From Deltaproteobacteria bacterium (GTDB lineage: Bacteria > Desulfobacterota > Desulfobaccia > Desulfobaccales > Desulfobaccaceae): a DNA stretch of 13,072 bases. How positions within the stretch are numbered: position 1 is the stretch's first letter; the number at the start of each line of letters is the position of its first letter. Of this stretch, positions 6,674-13,072 are shown one piece after another. The position numbers and the translations under genes are program-made. The notes under the pieces were generated by a model. It did not search any database and was not told the DNA's origin. It saw only the letters and a program-made list of their open reading frames with translations. The stretch covers positions 1 through 13,072 of the forward strand of contig VGSX01000077.1 in NCBI GenBank assembly GCA_016874895.1. Direction: 5' to 3'.

Positions 6674-7272
6674 ATTCTTTTCCTTCTTTCAAACGGAAAA
6701 GGTTACGGTCTCATCACCGGTGCGTTTCCGGGCAGGGGTAGGCAGAAATTTCCACCAAAGGGCCAATCTCCCTTACCGCCAGGCGCATTTTCGGGCCTCG
6801 CCCAAGGCTACCAAGTTCTGAAAAAAACTTGATTTATCAAAACAAAAGCAGCTTTTCTGCCAGAGGCCCCCATGTTCAGTTTTTTTATCATAGCTGTCAG
6901 AATGTTGACGTAGCAACAGATTTTTTTCTCCTTTAATCGGAATTTTTGGTAAAATGGAGAAAGGCCGATCCTGTTCTAAGGGTTTTTTCTTTCTGACAGG
7001 CAACCAGGCTCGATGGTGCAGATAGCTGGAAAAAATGACAACCTATTCTAATTACTTAATATTCTATCCGAGAAGAGATTGCGCCCGTTTGCTGGGCGAT
7101 ATTTGACATATGCTACTCAAGATTAAATGTTAATTTTTCTGACCCTTCTGTTAAATATTTTGAACTTATCCAGTGTGGGAATGCCTGAAAAAAGTGCCGG
7201 CCAGATACTCCTAACAATAAAAACATTAGTTATTCATATAACATGAAAATAATATTACTAATAACCGACATG

Positions 7273-7288
7273 AGGCATGGTAATTGCA
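7273..7288 (+). promoter_or_regulatory. candidate sigma-54 promoter for the PilZ gene
   Basis: AGGCATGGTAATTGCA has the GG-N10-GC core required at -24/-12. It matches TGGCAC-N5-TTGCA at all positions except the first and sixth. Transcription would start near 7299 and give a leader of about 100 bases before the ATG at 7402. Sigma-54 control of motility and surface genes is common in the inferred group. No enhancer-binding site was identified. Confidence 0.45.
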
Positions 7289-7344
7289 AAACCTTAATAA
7301 GGCACGGTGGATCAAAAGAACGATCTGAAAATAAATCACGATTC

Positions 7345-7377
7345 TGAACCCCGGCGAGTTCTGCGCGCAAGGGTTCA
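7345..7377 (+). promoter_or_regulatory. leader hairpin upstream of the PilZ gene
   Basis: TGAACCC (7345-7351) pairs perfectly with GGGTTCA (7371-7377) around a 19-base loop, ending 24 bases before the PilZ start codon. The left side CTGAACCCCGG and the right side GTTCAT recur in the leader of the YkgJ-type gene (11583-11631). Because it is so close to the start codon, it could influence translation. Confidence 0.4.
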
Positions 7378-7401
7378 TTCTTAAGATAACAACTTGAGTT
7401 T

Positions 7402-7755
7402 ATGGTCACTTGGTTCGAAAAACGACGTCATCATCGTCTAACCGCCGCGCTTCAGATAAACTATGAGCGCATGAAGGCAGAACCGGATAAATCTGAGAAA
7501 CATAAAGGTTTTACCGAGAACATTAGCATGGGGGGGTTATTTTTTATCTGCAACGAACCCCCCATTGAAACTTTAAGAATCGATGACGTTGTAAGTATAA
7601 GCATAAAGATACCTCGACACAATTATGATTTGTCCTGGACAAACACCTTGCAGGCTCGAGGCAAGGTCGTGAGAATCGAACCACTTCCCGATCGACCGAA
7701 ATCTTTTGGCGTTGCCCTCAAGTTTCTGGAAGATCTCCGGTTTGTCAATTCCTGA
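7402..7755 (+). CDS. PilZ domain protein (cyclic-di-GMP receptor)
   Basis: 117 aa, essentially a single PilZ domain. The two c-di-GMP-binding motifs are present: RRHHR (8-12, the RxxxR element) and NISMGG (40-45, the D/NxSxxG element). Between and after them the alternating hydrophobic strands of the beta barrel can be followed (VVSISIKI 63-70, ARGKVVRIEP 85-94, SFGVALKFLE 101-110). It probably acts as a small cytoplasmic adaptor linking c-di-GMP to motility, polysaccharide or another output; the partner cannot be told from the sequence. The gene stands alone between AT-rich spacers and uses more AT-ending codons (ATA, TTA) than its neighbours. The ribosome binding site is weak, and the ATG at 7402 is the only sensible start. 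A run of seven G (7530-7536) lies exactly in the NISMGG codons. Confidence 0.85.
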   Translation: MVTWFEKRRHHRLTAALQINYERMKAEPDKSEKHKGFTENISMGGLFFICNEPPIETLRIDDVVSISIKIPRHNYDLSWTNTLQARGKVVRIEPLPDRPKSFGVALKFLEDLRFVNS

Positions 7756-7821
7756 AATCCTCTCATCTTATTTATAACCCTCCACCCCCAAAATCTCTGT
7801 GAAACCGCCGTATTACTCTCT

Positions 7822-7846
7822 CTGATGTTTGAATCAGCTCCTTTTT
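7822..7846 (+). terminator. weak possible terminator after the PilZ gene
   Basis: CTGAT (7822-7826) and ATCAG (7833-7837) form a five-base stem with a six-base loop, followed by CTCC and five T (7842-7846). The stem is short and only two of its five pairs are G-C, so termination would be inefficient. Confidence 0.25.
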
Positions 7847-8020
7847 GGTTTCCAGATACCATTTTTCCATATAACTTATTAGGTTAACCTGATTCTGCGG
7901 AGCTGCAGGGAACCAGTCATCTTCTGCTAAAAATTGAAGTTTATTCTTTTAAATATTTAAGCGATAAATAAAATGTTAATTTTTTTGAACATAATATAAA
8001 TTTATTTTAATGTTCTGCTC

Positions 8021-9076
8021 ATGGCGATCATACCGGGAAAGGTTGCCGTGGCTTTAAGCGGCGGCATCGACAGTGCCGTGGCGGCGGCACTTTTGCTCCA
8101 ACAGGGCTGGGAGGTTTCCGGCGTCTATCTACGGTTAGCGCCCGAGCCGGCGGCTTCGCCGCACCTGGATGCTCTCTGCCGGCATCTGGGCATCGAATGC
8201 GTCAGCCTGGATTGGCGGCAAGAATTTCAGGATGAGATTATCTCCTACTTTGCCGCCTTGTACCGGGCCGGAAAAACCCCTAACCCGTGCGTCCGCTGCA
8301 ATGAACGGATAAAGTTCGGCAGGTTGCTGCCGCTCATCCGTTCCTGGGGTTATGATTATCTGGCCACCGGCCATTACGCCCGCATCGAGATTCGGTCAGA
8401 TGGCTCCCCGGCATTGCGGCGCGGGGTGGATAGGGAAAAAGAACAGTCCTATTTCTTACATCGTCTCAGACCGGCCTTTTTGGGTTCTATCCTGTTACCT
8501 CTGGGAGACTGGACAAAACAAGGCGTGAGAGAAAAAAGCTCAGCCCTGGGACTTGATCAATTTTTACCCCACCGGGAAAGCCAGGAACTCTGTTTCGTAA
8601 AAGGGAATTATCCTGATTTCATCAGGGAATTGGGATTTCCGGGGCTTAACCGTCCCGGGCCCATAGTCACCCGACAGGGGAAAACAGTAGGCCGACATCG
8701 GGGTCTGGAGCATTATACGGTGGGCCAACGCCGGGGGTTAGGGGTGCCGGGGCCGGCGCCCTACTATGTGGTGGAACTGGATCAGGCTGCCAACCGCATT
8801 GTCGTGGGTTTCAAAGAGGAACTCCGGTCTGCGGGGCTGGAGGTGGAGGACATCAACTGGCTCAGGCCAGTACCGGCAGAACCACTCCGAGCCGAAGTGA
8901 AACTGCGCTACCGCCATCCGGGGGCGGGCTGTCTGATAACGCCCCTGAGCCATACCCGGGCCTGGGTGTCCCTGGACCAGCCCCAAACTGCCATTACCCC
9001 CGGTCAGGCTGCGGTTTTTTACCAGGGGGAGCTGGTTCTCGGGGGAGGCTGGATCGTTAGAGGGGATGCGCCATGA
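8021..9076 (+). CDS. mnmA: tRNA-specific 2-thiouridylase MnmA
   Basis: 351 aa. It adenylates and thiolates U34 of tRNAs for Lys, Glu and Gln. Visible motifs are the PP-loop SGGIDS (13-18), NPCVRCNERIKFG (88-100) with catalytic C93, TGHYARI (116-122), SQELCF (187-192) with the second catalytic C191, and TVGQRRGLG (233-241). A C-terminal beta-barrel region follows. Length is normal for the family (about 350-370). The aspartate usually found three residues before the first catalytic cysteine is replaced by C90, giving a CxxC. The ATG at 8021 has no obvious ribosome binding site and the preceding 60 bases are very AT-rich. A GTG at 8048 has a better site but would remove the first strand. Its TGA overlaps the mtaB ATG, so the two are coupled. 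Confidence 0.95.
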   Translation: MAIIPGKVAVALSGGIDSAVAAALLLQQGWEVSGVYLRLAPEPAASPHLDALCRHLGIECVSLDWRQEFQDEIISYFAALYRAGKTPNPCVRCNERIKFGRLLPLIRSWGYDYLATGHYARIEIRSDGSPALRRGVDREKEQSYFLHRLRPAFLGSILLPLGDWTKQGVREKSSALGLDQFLPHRESQELCFVKGNYPDFIRELGFPGLNRPGPIVTRQGKTVGRHRGLEHYTVGQRRGLGVPGPAPYYVVELDQAANRIVVGFKEELRSAGLEVEDINWLRPVPAEPLRAEVKLRYRHPGAGCLITPLSHTRAWVSLDQPQTAITPGQAAVFYQGELVLGGGWIVRGDAP

Positions 9077-10407
9077 CAAGCCGGCCTGGCACCTCGGATC
9101 ACGGCCTGGGCCTGGGTTTTGCCACCTTCGGCTGTAAGGTGAATCAAGGCGAGTCGGCTTATCTGGCTGAAACCGCAACCCGATTAGGTTTTAAGCCCAC
9201 TGCGCCCCAGGTGGCCGACATACTGGTGGTCAACACCTGCACGGTCACCGCCCGGACCGACGCCCAGGTCCGCCAGATGCTGCGGCAGGCCAGCCGGCGG
9301 TCGTCCCTGCAGGGTATTATTATCACCGGGTGCTACGCCCAACGGGCGCCCCAGGAATTGGCGTGCTTCCCCAAGGTGCGGGCCGTGTTGGGCAATGCTG
9401 AAAAATCCCTCTGGCCGGACCTCCTGCCCGCCCTCGCCAACCGGCAACAGCCTCTAGTGCAGGTGAGGGATATGGATGCCTGCCGAGAATTTTCCTTCCT
9501 GCCCCTGAGGAACTTTTACGGCCATACCCGGGCTTTTCTCAAAATTCAGGACGGCTGCCGGCATGGTTGTGCTTACTGTATTGTCCCCCGGGTCCGGGGC
9601 CCGGAACGCAGTCTCCCCCTCCAGAACCTGCGTCAACAGGTGGAGGATTTTGTGGCTGCGGGATTTAAGGAAATCGTCTTGACCGGCATCAATCTGGCCC
9701 GCTACGGGCCTGATCTGCCCGGCCAGCCGAGCCTAACGTCAGTAGTGCGTCTCTTACGGCAGGCTTCCGAACCGGTGCGGTTTCGCCTGAGCTCCCTGGA
9801 ACCTCAGCATATCAACCCGGATTTACTCCAGGAACTGGCGGAGTGGCCACAATTCTGCCCCCACTTTCATATACCTCTGCAAAGCGGCGCCTCCGCTGTG
9901 CTCGCCGCCATGCAGCGGGATTATCAGGCTTCCTGGTTTGCCGCCCTGATCCAGGAGATAGCCGCCATGTTTCCGGCAGCCGCCATCGGCCTGGACGTGA
10001 TGACAGGCTTTCCCACGGAGTCGGCCGCAGATTATTACCAGACCAGGGAACTAATAGACCGCCTGCCCGTTTCCTATCTGCACGTTTTTCCTTACTCCCC
10101 CCGTCCCGGCACGGTGGCCGCCGGTTTAAGCCCCAAAGCCACACCCGCCGAAATACAGGACCGGGCCAGAGACCTGCGGGCTTTGGGTTTACAGAAAAAG
10201 GCGTTATTTTATCAGGGCCAGGTGGGGCAGGTGGTGGAGGTGTTAGTGGAAGGGAGCCTGGCCGGGAAGCCTGGGTGGGTAAAAGGCCTCACCGGCAATT
10301 ATCTCCGGGTGCATCTGCCCGGACCGCCGTCTTGGGTCAATCGTATGGTCAGGGTCAGGCTGCGGGAGGTTGCCGGCCAGAGCCTCATCGGGGAGGCGTA
10401 CCCCTGA
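9073..10407 (+). CDS. mtaB: MtaB-type tRNA methylthiotransferase (radical SAM)
   Basis: 444 aa. It converts t6A to ms2t6A at position 37 of ANN-decoding tRNAs. An N-terminal UPF0004 domain carries three cluster cysteines (C21 in FGCKVNQ, C56 in NTCTV, C87 in TGCYAQ). The radical SAM domain has C162, C166 and C169 in GCRHGCAYC, followed by IVPRVRG. A TRAM domain occupies about 380-443. The FGCKVNQ variant is characteristic of MtaB rather than MiaB or RimO. The ATG lies in an ATGA overlap with mnmA, with AGAGGGGA seven bases upstream. The pairing groups two anticodon-loop modifications, at positions 34 and 37, in one transcript. Length is normal. Confidence 0.93.
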   Translation: MTSRPGTSDHGLGLGFATFGCKVNQGESAYLAETATRLGFKPTAPQVADILVVNTCTVTARTDAQVRQMLRQASRRSSLQGIIITGCYAQRAPQELACFPKVRAVLGNAEKSLWPDLLPALANRQQPLVQVRDMDACREFSFLPLRNFYGHTRAFLKIQDGCRHGCAYCIVPRVRGPERSLPLQNLRQQVEDFVAAGFKEIVLTGINLARYGPDLPGQPSLTSVVRLLRQASEPVRFRLSSLEPQHINPDLLQELAEWPQFCPHFHIPLQSGASAVLAAMQRDYQASWFAALIQEIAAMFPAAAIGLDVMTGFPTESAADYYQTRELIDRLPVSYLHVFPYSPRPGTVAAGLSPKATPAEIQDRARDLRALGLQKKALFYQGQVGQVVEVLVEGSLAGKPGWVKGLTGNYLRVHLPGPPSWVNRMVRVRLREVAGQSLIGEAYP

Positions 10408-10462
10408 GCTCCCACTGGGGTGCAAGCCGGGAAAGACAATAAAGTAAAGACCGAAGGGCTTA

Positions 10463-11386
10463 TCAGGCCATGGCGACCCGGAAAGGCAGAGGCGCGGGAG
10501 CCTGAAGCGGAGCCCGCCAGGAAGGCTGGGTCTCGGGGATAAACAATCGCCAGGCTTCTTGTTGCTGCAGCAGGGCTTGCATGAACTGCTGGTGCAGGGC
10601 GTGGGAGCCTTTGATCACCCGCAGATGCCCGAGAACGGGCCATCCCAGCAGGGCCAGATCGCCGATGAGATCCAGGATTTTGTGGCGCACAAACTCGTCG
10701 GGAAACCGCAAACCTTCCGGATTGAGCACCCCGTGGTGATCCAAAACTATGGCGTTGTCCAGGGACCCCCCCAGGGCCTGGCCATTGGCCTGGAGTCTTT
10801 GGACGTCCTCCAGGAAACCAAAGGTCCGGGCCGGGGCTATTTCCCGGCAGAAGGTCTTGGCCCGGGGCTGCAGGGTCATCTTTTGGCGGCCGATGCGGGG
10901 ATGGGGAAAATCTATGGCATAGCTCACCTTGAACTCCGGGGCCGGTTCGATGCCGATATACTTGTCTCCATGAGAAATTTCTATGGGTTTGTGTATGGCA
11001 AAGAAGGCCCGGGGCCACCGCAGGGTCTTGAACCCCGCCTGTTTCAGCAGGGACACAAACGAGGCGGCGCTGCCGTCCAGGATGGGAACCTCGGGTCCCG
11101 ACACCTCGATGCGGGCGTTATCCACCCCGAGACCGGCCAGAGCTCCCAGCAGATGCTCCACCGTGGAGACATAGGCCTCTTGGCTGCCCAGGGTGGTGGC
11201 CAGACTGCTGTCCACGACCCGGGAGGAGCGCGCCGGAATCACGGGCGCCCCGGGCAGATCGGCGCGGACAAAATTGAGGCCGCTGTTGGCCGGGGCCGGA
11301 TGTATCACTAATTGAACGGGACGACCGGAATGGATGCCGATACCCTGACAAGAAACCCTGCGTTTGATGGTCTGCTGAAAATACAT
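10463..11386 (-). CDS. lpxC: UDP-3-O-acyl-N-acetylglucosamine deacetylase LpxC
   Basis: 307 aa. LpxC catalyses the committed step of lipid A synthesis in the cytoplasm. The zinc ligands are H78 (VEHLLGAL, 76-83), H235 and D239 (FVRHKILDLIGD, 232-243). Catalytic residues E77, D243 and H262 (KGSHALH, 259-265) are present, as are SLDNAIV (208-214) and DGSAASFV (104-111). Length is normal and it is not fused to FabZ. The last 30 residues form a Pro/Ala-rich tail (PLQAPAPLPF) that looks dispensable. The start is well supported by GGGGAGG six bases upstream of the ATG. It converges on mtaB with a 55-base gap and diverges from the YkgJ-type gene. Confidence 0.95.
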   Translation of the reverse strand: MYFQQTIKRRVSCQGIGIHSGRPVQLVIHPAPANSGLNFVRADLPGAPVIPARSSRVVDSSLATTLGSQEAYVSTVEHLLGALAGLGVDNARIEVSGPEVPILDGSAASFVSLLKQAGFKTLRWPRAFFAIHKPIEISHGDKYIGIEPAPEFKVSYAIDFPHPRIGRQKMTLQPRAKTFCREIAPARTFGFLEDVQRLQANGQALGGSLDNAIVLDHHGVLNPEGLRFPDEFVRHKILDLIGDLALLGWPVLGHLRVIKGSHALHQQFMQALLQQQEAWRLFIPETQPSWRAPLQAPAPLPFRVAMA

Positions 11387-11582
11387 GCTTTCCCTCCCCG
11401 CCTGACAGCTCTTGCAATCACCATACCAGTCGGCGGGAATCTTCCAAATATATTTATTCTTTTATTATCAATAAATTAAATAACAAACAAGCATTTTTTG
11501 AATGCATCCGGAGGGAACCCTGTGGCAGATTAAACACATAGTGAAGCTTTTTCGGCAAATATGACACATCTGTTGCGGTGCA

Positions 11583-11631
11583 CTGAACCCCGGTCCGGCG
11601 GAGTTGCCCATTACCGGGCGGGGGAGTTCAT
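11583..11631 (+). promoter_or_regulatory. hairpin element upstream of the YkgJ-type gene
   Basis: TGAAC (11584-11588) and CCCGGT (11589-11594) can pair with ACCGGG (11613-11618) and GTTCA (11626-11630), leaving a seven-base bulge. The ends CTGAACCCCGG and GTTCAT are the same as in the PilZ leader hairpin at 7344-7378. It lies just before the candidate -35 at 11640, so it may be an upstream protein site rather than part of the transcript if that promoter is used. Confidence 0.35.
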
Positions 11632-11639
11632 AAAGGTGT

Positions 11640-11670
11640 TTGCCAAAAAAAGTAAGTTGTGTACTATAAA
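11640..11670 (+). promoter_or_regulatory. candidate promoter of the YkgJ-type gene
   Basis: TTGCCA (11640-11645) matches five of six -35 bases. TATAAA (11665-11670) matches five of six -10 bases. The 19-base spacing is longer than ideal. A start near 11677 would give a leader of about 40 bases. Confidence 0.35.
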
Positions 11671-11714
11671 AGAATCATCTGATGACACCTTTGCTTTGAT
11701 TACCGGAGTTAACT

Positions 11715-12515
11715 ATGTCTTCGCAGAATTCCCAGGAGATCGAGCCCGTTGAATTGACTCCTGAGGCCCGTTTCAGATTTCGCTGTCATCCCGGAGTTGC
11801 CTGTTTCAACCAATGCTGCGCCCAAACCACCATTATCTTGAGTCCTTACGACGTGTTGCGTTTAAAGCGGCATCTAAGCTTGACCGCCGCAGAATTTCTG
11901 GCCCGCCATACCCATGAAATGGTCGATGATTTTTCCGGTCTGCCGCTGGTGGTTCTGACCATGGCCGACGGCACCCGAAACTACTGCCCTTTTTTAACCC
12001 AGAACGGCTGCGGCGTCTATGCTGACCGTCCGGCCACGTGCCGCTATTACCCGGTGGGGGTGGGCAGCCGCTGGACCGAACAAGGCCTGGAAAATTGCTA
12101 TGTCTACATCCGGGAGGACCATTGCCAGGGTTTCCAGGAAGAGGGCGACTGGACCCTGGATTCCTGGCGCCGGGCCCAGGGCCTGGATGGCTATGAGGAG
12201 ATGGACCGGGAGTGGAAAGCCATTATGCTGCAGGTGGGGGCCCGCCCCGGAAAACCCATCAGCTCCAGGTTCGGGGAGCATTTCCTCCAGGCGGCTTATA
12301 ACCTGGATTGGTTCCGGAGTTTTGTCTTTGATACTGATTTCCTTAAGGTCTTTGCGGTGGAGCCGGAACTGGAGGCCCGTCTCAAAGCCGACGAGGAGCA
12401 GTTGCTGCGCTTTGCCTTCCGTTATCTGAGATATATGCTGCGCCTGGACGGGGCCCTGACCGTAAAAATGCCCCGGGGCTGTCCGGCCTCCCAAGGCCCA
12501 GAGGAGGAAAGATAA
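11715..12515 (+). CDS. YkgJ-type cysteine-cluster protein (putative metal-binding)
   Basis: 266 aa. The N-terminal half carries the cysteine pattern of the YkgJ family (PF03692, putative zinc/iron-chelating): C24, C30, C34 and C35 (FRCHPGVACFNQCC), then C91, C99 and C109 in NYCPFL..GCGVYADRPATCRYYPVG. C128 and C137 follow, and C256 is near the end. The first cluster is spaced C-x5-C-x3-CC, slightly wider than the textbook CxxCxxCC. The C-terminal half (about 140-250) is helical and I do not recognise it. Metal binding is known only as a prediction for this family, and the biological role is unknown. CGGAG lies six bases before the ATG. Its TAA overlaps the next ATG by one base (TAATG), so the two genes are coupled. 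Confidence 0.85.
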   Translation: MSSQNSQEIEPVELTPEARFRFRCHPGVACFNQCCAQTTIILSPYDVLRLKRHLSLTAAEFLARHTHEMVDDFSGLPLVVLTMADGTRNYCPFLTQNGCGVYADRPATCRYYPVGVGSRWTEQGLENCYVYIREDHCQGFQEEGDWTLDSWRRAQGLDGYEEMDREWKAIMLQVGARPGKPISSRFGEHFLQAAYNLDWFRSFVFDTDFLKVFAVEPELEARLKADEEQLLRFAFRYLRYMLRLDGALTVKMPRGCPASQGPEEER

Positions 12516-12946
12516 TGGCTTACCAGGACCCGACGCCTTGCGGCCTTAACGCCAGTCCGGAGGAAATTGCGGCCATTGTGCGGCGCTATCGCACCGTGGC
12601 GGTGGTGGGGTTGTCTGCCGACCCGAAGCGCCCCAGTTATCAGGTGGCCAGTTACCTGCAATCCCAGGGTTACCGGATCATTCCGATTAATCCGAATTGC
12701 CAGGAAGTCCTGGGAGAAAAATGTTATGCCAGCCTGCCAGAGGTGCCCGAGCCGGTGGAGGTGGTGGATATCTTCCGGCAGACGGAGGCCATTCCCGGCA
12801 TCGTGGAGGAAGCCATCGCCGTGGGCGCTAAAGTTGTCTGGATGCAGCTGGGCCTGGAGCACCCCCCGGCGGCGGCCCGGGCCCGGGCCGCCGGCCTGCA
12901 GGTGGTCATGAACCGCTGCCTCAAGATTGAACACGCCAACCTGTAA
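12515..12946 (+). CDS. YccU-type CoA-binding protein
   Basis: 143 aa, a single Rossmann-type CoA-binding domain (PF13380; E. coli YccU family). The nucleotide-binding strand and loop VAVVGLSADPKRPSYQVA (28-45) match the family pattern VGlS.dp.r.S..va, and RIIPINPNCQEVLGEKCYAS (54-73) is also characteristic. The later VVWMQLGLEHPPAAARARAA (107-126) and VMNRCLKIEH (131-140) fit the conserved 'WlQ.G' and 'v.drC..ieh' ends. It presumably binds CoA or a related ligand in the cytoplasm; no enzymatic role is established. GAGGAGG lies seven bases upstream of the ATG, inside the end of the preceding gene. Length is normal for the family. Confidence 0.9.
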   Translation: MAYQDPTPCGLNASPEEIAAIVRRYRTVAVVGLSADPKRPSYQVASYLQSQGYRIIPINPNCQEVLGEKCYASLPEVPEPVEVVDIFRQTEAIPGIVEEAIAVGAKVVWMQLGLEHPPAAARARAAGLQVVMNRCLKIEHANL

Positions 12947-13072
12947 CGCCTATTTTGCCCTGCTTCCCCCTAAATGCCATAACCGTATACCCTGCCAAAT
13001 GGCGACATTGACATTCTCGGTTTGATGCTTACCACTAATGGGTAAAGGGGCAGGTGCGGCGTTCGCGGACCG
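12947..13072. other. downstream flank, no gene recognised
   Basis: 126 bases after the CoA-binding gene with no convincing frame. A small stem TTACC/GGTAA (13029-13033 and 13041-13045) is not followed by a T run, so I do not call a terminator. Confidence 0.4.

Larger units (their letters stand above)
6544..7401. other. 858-base non-coding stretch between divergent genes
   Basis: The stretch separates the mla-type operon (minus strand) from the PilZ gene (plus strand). I found no credible gene in it: the open frames are short, lack ribosome binding sites or start on TTG, and do not resemble known proteins. It holds a candidate promoter with an internal palindrome for the lipoprotein (6645-6673), a GC-rich potentially branched structure (6737-6812), a sigma-54-type promoter (7273-7288) and a leader hairpin (7345-7377). 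From about 7020 it becomes clearly AT-rich. Confidence 0.6.
11387..11714. other. divergent promoter region of lpxC and the YkgJ-type gene
   Basis: 328 bases with an AT-rich centre (11445-11500). Toward lpxC, a minus-strand GATAAT (11469-11464) is a good -10 but its -35 is poor. Toward the plus strand there is a candidate promoter at 11640-11670 and a hairpin-forming element at 11583-11631. GCATT-TTTTG-AATGC (11491-11505) is a small inverted repeat. A 63-residue open frame at 11561-11752 runs into the next gene in another phase and is not credible. Confidence 0.5.

Noticed and set aside
6395..6832. 145-residue plus-strand open frame over the lipoprotein start and the intergenic region
   Set aside because: It overlaps the lipoprotein gene in antisense, has low-complexity composition after residue 100, no ribosome binding site and no family resemblance.
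6821..6840. Minus-strand terminator: TTGAT-AA-ATCAA stem followed by G and seven T
   Set aside because: The loop of two bases is too small and the stem is AT-rich. No upstream minus-strand gene is present that would need it.
6773..7003. 76-residue minus-strand open frame in the intergenic region
   Set aside because: It begins on TTG with no supporting ribosome binding site, spans AT-rich homopolymer runs and overlaps the GC-rich structured block. Nothing in it is recognisable.
7291..7401. c-di-GMP riboswitch in the PilZ leader
   Set aside because: A PilZ gene with a structured leader made this tempting, but the conserved GEMM features (tetraloop-receptor pair and the conserved core strings) are not visible.
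8048..9076. GTG start for mnmA with a better ribosome binding site (GGAAAGG)
   Set aside because: It would delete the first beta strand before the PP-loop, so the ATG at 8021 is kept.
10398..10423. Hairpin GTACCCC/GGGGTGC over the mtaB stop as a terminator
   Set aside because: It is seven pairs with one wobble and a 12-base loop, but no T run follows on either strand.
11561..11752. 63-residue plus-strand open frame upstream of the YkgJ-type gene
   Set aside because: It runs into the YkgJ-type gene in another frame, covers the candidate promoter and hairpin, and lacks a ribosome binding site.

Overview
The window reads as chromosomal DNA of a GC-rich, Gram-negative anaerobe. Desulfobacterota (the former Deltaproteobacteria, Syntrophobacter/Desulfobacca-like) is the best guess. 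The reasons are a Re-citrate-synthase-type carboxyltransferase, a STAS-fused MlaE permease, LpxC (so an outer membrane with lipid A), a PilZ protein behind a sigma-54-type promoter, and YkgJ-type cysteine-cluster proteins. This placement is inferred from gene content only.

Layout, left to right. Bases 1-84 are the 3' end of an unidentified gene. A 246-base gap holding a perfect GC-rich palindrome leads to a 609-aa enzyme (331-2160) that joins a Re-citrate-synthase-like DRE-TIM carboxyltransferase to a C-terminal Cache-type sensor module. It is followed by a seven-copy heptamer repeat. A minus-strand operon then runs from 6543 down to 2242: a Cache-domain lipoprotein, STAS-MlaE permease, MlaF ATPase, MlaD/MCE protein and an ABC-auxiliary (PqiC/YmbA-type) lipoprotein. 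Together these look like a phospholipid transporter spanning the periplasm. Two 50-bp repeat units sit between mlaE and mlaF and share a core with the palindrome at 150-178.

An 858-base, mostly non-coding stretch (6544-7401) separates that operon from a lone PilZ (cyclic-di-GMP receptor) gene. The stretch contains candidate promoters in both directions and several structured elements. Next comes a two-gene tRNA-modification operon, mnmA-mtaB, acting at U34 and at t6A37 of the anticodon loop. lpxC, for lipid A synthesis, converges on it from the minus strand. Divergent from lpxC is a pair encoding a YkgJ-type cysteine-cluster protein and a YccU-type CoA-binding protein, overlapping by one base.

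The most unusual item is the carboxyltransferase-Cache fusion: a cytoplasmic enzyme carrying a module that is normally extracytoplasmic. A second Cache-like module, in the lipoprotein heading the lipid-transport operon, is also noteworthy. So is a pair of related leader hairpins upstream of the PilZ and YkgJ genes. Apart from these, most genes are ordinary housekeeping or envelope functions. No CRISPR array, tRNA, rRNA, transposase or phage gene was seen.
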